Part shown: positions 5,205-8,040 of the stretch, in pieces
How the letters are laid out: each line of letters begins with the position of its first letter
Numbering within the stretch: position 1 is the stretch's first letter
Assembly: GCA_964561005.1 (NCBI GenBank)
Contig: CAZLNO010000140.1
Span: 1 to 8,040, forward strand
DNA length: 8,040 nucleotides
Origin: CAZLNO01 sp964561005
GTDB taxonomy: Bacteria; Pseudomonadota; Alphaproteobacteria; Kiloniellales; Rhodovibrionaceae
Direction: 5' to 3'
The notes under the pieces: model-generated
What the model was told of the DNA's origin: nothing
What the model saw: the letters and a program-made list of their open reading frames with translations, nothing else
Databases searched by the model: none
Translations under genes and position numbers: made by a program

Positions 5205-7214
5205 ATGTCGGGACAGGACGCAAGCACGGGTGCGAGGGCATTGCGGGCGATGGGTTCGACACGGCTTGCCAAGCTGTCGGTCCGGGCCAAGGTCGGGGCC
5301 GTCCTCGTCGCCATGATCCTCGGCGTCGGCGGTCTGGCCGCTTTCAACCTCTTTCAGGTGACGGCCAGCAACGACGCCGTGGTGTCCCAGGGCGAGGCGC
5401 TGCAGCGCCTGCGCGCCGTCACGGCGCTGAAGGACGCTTTCGCCGATCTCCGGTACTGGCATCTCGACATGGCGAACAGCCTGGATGCCGCCTCCGAGGA
5501 AAAGGCCACAAAGGCCCTGGAGAGGACGCAGGACCTCGTCGCGGACACCAAGGGCTTCGCGCCCGAGGCCAGCGCCAAGATCGCCGAGAGCGTCACCGCC
5601 ATCCACGATTCCGCCCTCACCGCGCTCGACCACTACATGTTCGACGAACGCCGCGAGGGCAACGCCGTGATGGTCAAGGTGCGCGAGCAGATCGTGCGCG
5701 CCGATACCATCCTGGACGAGCTGGGCGCGCGCTACGCCAGCCGCGTGGAGGCGACGGGAGGCACCGTCGACGACCGCTCGCGGGAGGCGTTGCTGGCCTC
5801 CTGGCTGTCGATCGCCGGCATCCTGATCGCCGCCGGGCTGGCCGGCGGCGTGGTCTACGGCTCGGCGATCCGGCCCGTGGTGGGCATCACCGGCGCCATC
5901 ACCCGCCTGAGCCAGGGCGAGCTGGACACCGAGGTGCCCTATCGCGACCGCGGCGACGAGATCGGCCAGATGGCGGACGCGCTGGAGGTGTTCCGCGACA
6001 ATGCGCGCAAGGCGAAAGCGTATGCCGACCGCGAGGAGATCGAGCGCCAGCGCCGGGAAACCCGCCTGAAGGCGCTGGAGGCCGCCTTCGGCAAGTTCCA
6101 GGAGACCACGGACGGCATCATCAACCGCCTGAGCTCGGCCGCCACGCAACTTCGCAGCGGCGCCGAGCGGCTGACGCAGACCGCCGATCGGACGCGCGAC
6201 CACGCCCAGAACGTGGCGCACGCCGCCGACGACGCCTCCGGCAGCGTGCAGACCATCGCGGGGGCGACCGAGGAACTGACCGCGTCCATGCGGGAAATCG
6301 CCGGCCAGGTCCAGCACTCCCACGACGTCACCTCGAAGGCCGCCGACCGCGCGCGCAACACCGGCCAGACGATCCAGGGGCTGGCCGACGCCGCCGAGCG
6401 CATCGGCGAGGTGATCACCCTGATCACCCAGATCGCCGAGCAGACCAACCTCCTGGCGCTCAACGCGACGATCGAGGCCGCGCGCGCCGGCGAGGCGGGC
6501 AAGGGCTTTGCCGTGGTCGCCAACGAAGTGAAGAACCTCGCCGCCCAGACCGGCAAGGCCACCGAGGAGATCAAGGACCAGATCGCGACGATCCAGACCG
6601 AGACGCGCACGACCGTCGGCGCCATCAACGAGATCATCGAGACGATCGACGAGGTCAACGCCATCGCGGGCACGATCTCGGCCGCCGTGCAGGAGCAGGA
6701 CGCGACCACCAGCGACATCGCCCAGAACGTCCAGCAGGCCGCCAACGGCACGAACAACGTGGCCAGCACGATCCAGGACGTTCACGCCGGCACCAGCGAA
6801 ACCAGCACCGCGGCGAACGAACTGCTGGATTCCTCGAGCACGCTGTCCGAGGATGCCGAGCTTCTCAACAAGGAGGTGCAGGGGTTCCTGGAGGAAGTGC
6901 GCCTGAATACCGACAGCGATCGTCGCCGCTACATCCGGCACGACGTCGCGCGACAGGCGTCGCTGACGGTCGCCGGCCAAACCCGCACCATCACGATCCA
7001 GAATATCTCCGAGGGCGGCGCGGGCGTGAAGATGGACGAAAAGCCGCCCATCGGCACCGAGGTCCAGCTCGTGCTTCCCGAACAGGAAGGCCCGGTGCGC
7101 GCCCGCGTGGCGCATCACAACGACGGCAATCTCGTGGGCCTGACGTTCCTGTCGCTTCTGGATTCGTCGGTCGTCGCCCGGCTCGCCCGCGACGATTTCA
7201 ATCGGGCAGCCTGA
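5205..7214 (+). CDS. Methyl-accepting chemotaxis protein with C-terminal PilZ domain
   Basis: This is a 669-aa inner-membrane chemoreceptor. TM1 is about 29-50, the periplasmic helical sensor about 51-198 (size and helicity fit a four-helix-bundle sensor) and TM2 about 199-222. HAMP begins at R223-P224 and carries DEIGQMADALEVFR (251-264). The signalling coiled coil has the conserved tip IAEQTNLLALNATIEAARAG (410-429) followed by GKGFAVVANEVKNLA (432-446). The C-terminus is a PilZ domain (about 572-665) with RRYIR (574-578) and NISEGG (600-605), the two motifs that bind cyclic di-GMP in this family. No CheR/CheB-tethering pentapeptide is present. Azospirillum Tlp1 shares the MCP-PilZ design. 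The ATG at 5205 lies 8 bp after the binding protein's stop with a weak AGG site; the ATG at 5250 is an alternative. Longer upstream frame is antecedent overlap with the previous gene. It likely signals through CheA/CheW. Confidence 0.93.
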   Translation: MSGQDASTGARALRAMGSTRLAKLSVRAKVGAVLVAMILGVGGLAAFNLFQVTASNDAVVSQGEALQRLRAVTALKDAFADLRYWHLDMANSLDAASEEKATKALERTQDLVADTKGFAPEASAKIAESVTAIHDSALTALDHYMFDERREGNAVMVKVREQIVRADTILDELGARYASRVEATGGTVDDRSREALLASWLSIAGILIAAGLAGGVVYGSAIRPVVGITGAITRLSQGELDTEVPYRDRGDEIGQMADALEVFRDNARKAKAYADREEIERQRRETRLKALEAAFGKFQETTDGIINRLSSAATQLRSGAERLTQTADRTRDHAQNVAHAADDASGSVQTIAGATEELTASMREIAGQVQHSHDVTSKAADRARNTGQTIQGLADAAERIGEVITLITQIAEQTNLLALNATIEAARAGEAGKGFAVVANEVKNLAAQTGKATEEIKDQIATIQTETRTTVGAINEIIETIDEVNAIAGTISAAVQEQDATTSDIAQNVQQAANGTNNVASTIQDVHAGTSETSTAANELLDSSSTLSEDAELLNKEVQGFLEEVRLNTDSDRRRYIRHDVARQASLTVAGQTRTITIQNISEGGAGVKMDEKPPIGTEVQLVLPEQEGPVRARVAHHNDGNLVGLTFLSLLDSSVVARLARDDFNRAA

Positions 7215-7229
7215 CCCGGCCGAACCGTT

Positions 7230-7403
7230 ATACCAGCGGCGGTTTGTTTTGACCCGTCATCCCGGATGCGGTGCAGCACGAAGTGCTGCATCGCTGGTCC
7301 GGGAGCTGCTCGCCGTTGTGGCACGGGATCCCGTGTCCGCACCACATCACTGCGTGCCGCGGCGCGCACGGAACGACGGGTCAATAAATATTGCCGCTGG
7401 TAT
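7230..7403. mobile_element. 174-bp MITE-like element with 29-bp terminal inverted repeats
   Basis: The left arm 7230-7258 and right arm 7375-7403 are inverted copies: 11 bp (ATACCAGCGGC) and 10 bp (TTGACCCGTC) match perfectly, and the 8 bp between them differ. TA dinucleotides at 7231-7232 and 7401-7402 flank CCAGCGGC and could be a TA target duplication as in IS630/Tc1-type elements (inference). The interior is palindromic and has no ORF of note: TCCCGGA...TCCGGGA (7260-7266 and 7298-7304) encloses GCAGCAC-GAA-GTGCTGC, and CACGGGATCCCGTG (7322-7335) is a perfect palindrome. It sits between two convergent genes, 15 bp after the chemoreceptor stop, and its right end shares a base with the gapR stop codon. 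Confidence 0.65.
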
Positions 7404-7651
7404 TACTCCTCCATCCCCAGTGCCCGCTTGTAGAGGTCGAGCAGGTGCTCCTCCTCCTGGCGGTCGTCGCGGTCCTTCTTCCGCAGGCGGATCACCTGGC
7501 GCATGATCTTGGTGTCGAAGCCGTTGGCCTTGGCCTCGGAATAGACCTCCTTGATGTCGGCCTGAAGGTTCGCCTTCTCTTCCTCCAGCTTCTCGATCCG
7601 TTCGACGTACTGCTTGAGCTGATCCGACGCGATACCGCCGACATCGGCCAT
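7403..7651 (-). CDS. gapR: GapR-like DUF2312 nucleoid-associated protein
   Basis: This 82-aa protein is highly similar in pattern to Caulobacter GapR: GGIASDQLKQYVERIEKLEE, then the ADIKEVYSEAKANGFD core (31-46), a basic helix KIMRQVIRLRKKDRDDRQEE (48-67) and a short C-terminal helix LLDLYKRALG. GapR binds overtwisted, AT-rich DNA ahead of replication and transcription machinery, stimulates topoisomerases and is often essential. The whole length is predicted helical, as in the dimeric/tetrameric clamp structure. The start at 7651 is fixed by AGGAGGT (7659-7665) at a 7-nt spacing; the longer frame to 7723 has no such site and its extra residues are not in the family. The TAA stop overlaps the end of the MITE-like repeat by one base, so the repeat may have supplied or adjoined the present 3' end. 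Confidence 0.93.
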   Translation of the reverse strand: MADVGGIASDQLKQYVERIEKLEEEKANLQADIKEVYSEAKANGFDTKIMRQVIRLRKKDRDDRQEEEHLLDLYKRALGMEE

Positions 7652-7688
7652 GGGGCTGACCTCCTGGGATGGACTCGACACCTTGGGG

Positions 7689-7720
7689 AAAAACGACACC
7701 CCGGCCGGGTCCGGCCGGGG
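7689..7720 (-). terminator. GC-rich hairpin plus T5 on the minus strand, between the DUF1244 gene and gapR
   Basis: CCCCGGCCGG (7699-7708) and CCGGCCGGGG (7711-7720) are perfect reverse complements. Read on the minus strand the hairpin is followed by TGTCG and then TTTTT (7693-7689), so it can act as a Rho-independent terminator for the DUF1244 transcript. The T-run is 5 nt away from the stem, which weakens it. It ends 38 bp upstream of the gapR start codon. Confidence 0.55.
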
Positions 7721-7735
7721 CATTTCCGGATGCGA

Positions 7736-7764
7736 ACCCTAGCGGGCCGGCCCGGCGCACGCAA
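7736..7764 (-). promoter_or_regulatory. Candidate gapR promoter on the minus strand
   Basis: On the minus strand TTGCGT (7764-7759) and TAGGGT (7741-7736) are separated by exactly 17 bp. They lie in the spacer after the DUF1244 gene and about 85 bp before gapR. Transcription would start near 7729 and run straight into the GC hairpin with its T-run. Confidence 0.4.
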
Positions 7765-7810
7765 CGGCCATGACCGGCCGCGTCGCGGTCCGCCAGAGCA
7801 CCGCCGCCGG

Positions 7811-8040
7811 TCAGTGGCCGCCGCCGGCGTGGCTCTTCTCGAAGGCGGCCTTCTGTTCGGGCGTGGCCTCGGTCTGGTACTTCGCCTTCCACTCGCTGTA
7901 GGGCATGCCGTAGACGATCTGGCGCGCGCCGTCGTAGTCGATGTCCTCCCCGCGCGCCTCCGCCGCCGCGGCGTACCACTTGGACAGGCAGTTGCGGCAG
8001 AAACCCGCCAGGTTCATCAGGTCGATGTTCTGCACGTCGG
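7811..8040 (-). CDS. DUF1244 (SMc04008-like) protein, C-terminal part; N-terminus outside window
   Basis: 76 in-frame residues are visible. The frame remains open to the window edge (Asp-Val-Gln-Asn-Ile-Asp...), so the GTG at 8035 is an internal valine and not a start; the family is about 95-105 aa, so around 20-30 residues are missing. Recognisable family blocks are NIDLMNLAGFCRNCLSKWY with the paired cysteines of FCRNC, then IVYGMPYSEWKAKYQ and the ending EQKAAFEKSHAGGGH. The domain is known structurally from Sinorhizobium SMc04008, but its biochemical role is not established. The Cys pair and the His-containing tail could bind a metal (inference). It precedes gapR on the same strand, an order I recall in other alphaproteobacteria. 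Confidence 0.9.
   Translation of the reverse strand, partial: DVQNIDLMNLAGFCRNCLSKWYAAAAEARGEDIDYDGARQIVYGMPYSEWKAKYQTEATPEQKAAFEKSHAGGGH

Noticed and set aside
5127..7118. 663-codon open frame on the minus strand opposite the chemoreceptor
   Set aside because: The + strand is an unmistakable MCP with PilZ; the antisense product is Gly/Leu/Asp/Val/Arg-rich with no family pattern, as expected for the mirror of GC3-rich codons.
7347..7979. 210-codon minus-strand frame over gapR and the DUF1244 gene
   Set aside because: It crosses the intergenic spacer and terminator hairpin and is out of frame with both recognised genes.

Overview
The window is GC-rich (most codon third positions are G or C) and reads as a chromosomal piece of an alphaproteobacterium, most likely from the Rhodospirillales or a related order. 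The evidence is an alphaproteobacterial GapR (DUF2312) gene beside a DUF1244 gene, a DnaE2 mutagenic polymerase, and a chemoreceptor carrying a C-terminal PilZ domain, an arrangement known from Azospirillum Tlp1. No rRNA, tRNA, CRISPR array, phage gene or transposase gene was seen.

Layout. (1) 1-1283: 3' part of dnaE2 (imuC), cut by the window edge. (2) 1284-2071: about 790 bp with no convincing gene, filled with palindromic repeats: two tandem 93-bp REP-like units, a third solo copy, a separate C/T-rich hairpin family in three copies, and a 12-bp perfect inverted repeat. (3) 2072-2770: a short-chain dehydrogenase-like protein whose catalytic Tyr position holds Leu. (4) 2771-3347: a spacer with one likely small gene (43 aa, one membrane segment) preceded by TTGCAA dyads, followed by a strong hairpin and an AT-rich promoter-like stretch. 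(5) 3348-7214: a tight three-gene operon on the + strand: an outer-membrane porin with a periplasmic coiled coil, a small secreted one-lobe binding protein of the phosphate-binding (PstS-like) type, and a transmembrane methyl-accepting chemotaxis protein ending in PilZ. (6) 7230-7403: a 174-bp MITE-like element with 29-bp imperfect terminal inverted repeats, ending on the stop codon of the next gene. (7) 7403-8040, minus strand: gapR, and upstream of it the 3' part of a DUF1244 gene, separated by a GC hairpin with a T-run.

The most notable unit is the porin / mini-binding protein / PilZ-chemoreceptor operon. It contains parts for every compartment: entry through the outer membrane, capture in the periplasm, and sensing at the inner membrane with an apparent cyclic-di-GMP input. 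This suggests a dedicated taxis module. The ligand, and physical contact among the three proteins, are inference and cannot be read from the sequence.
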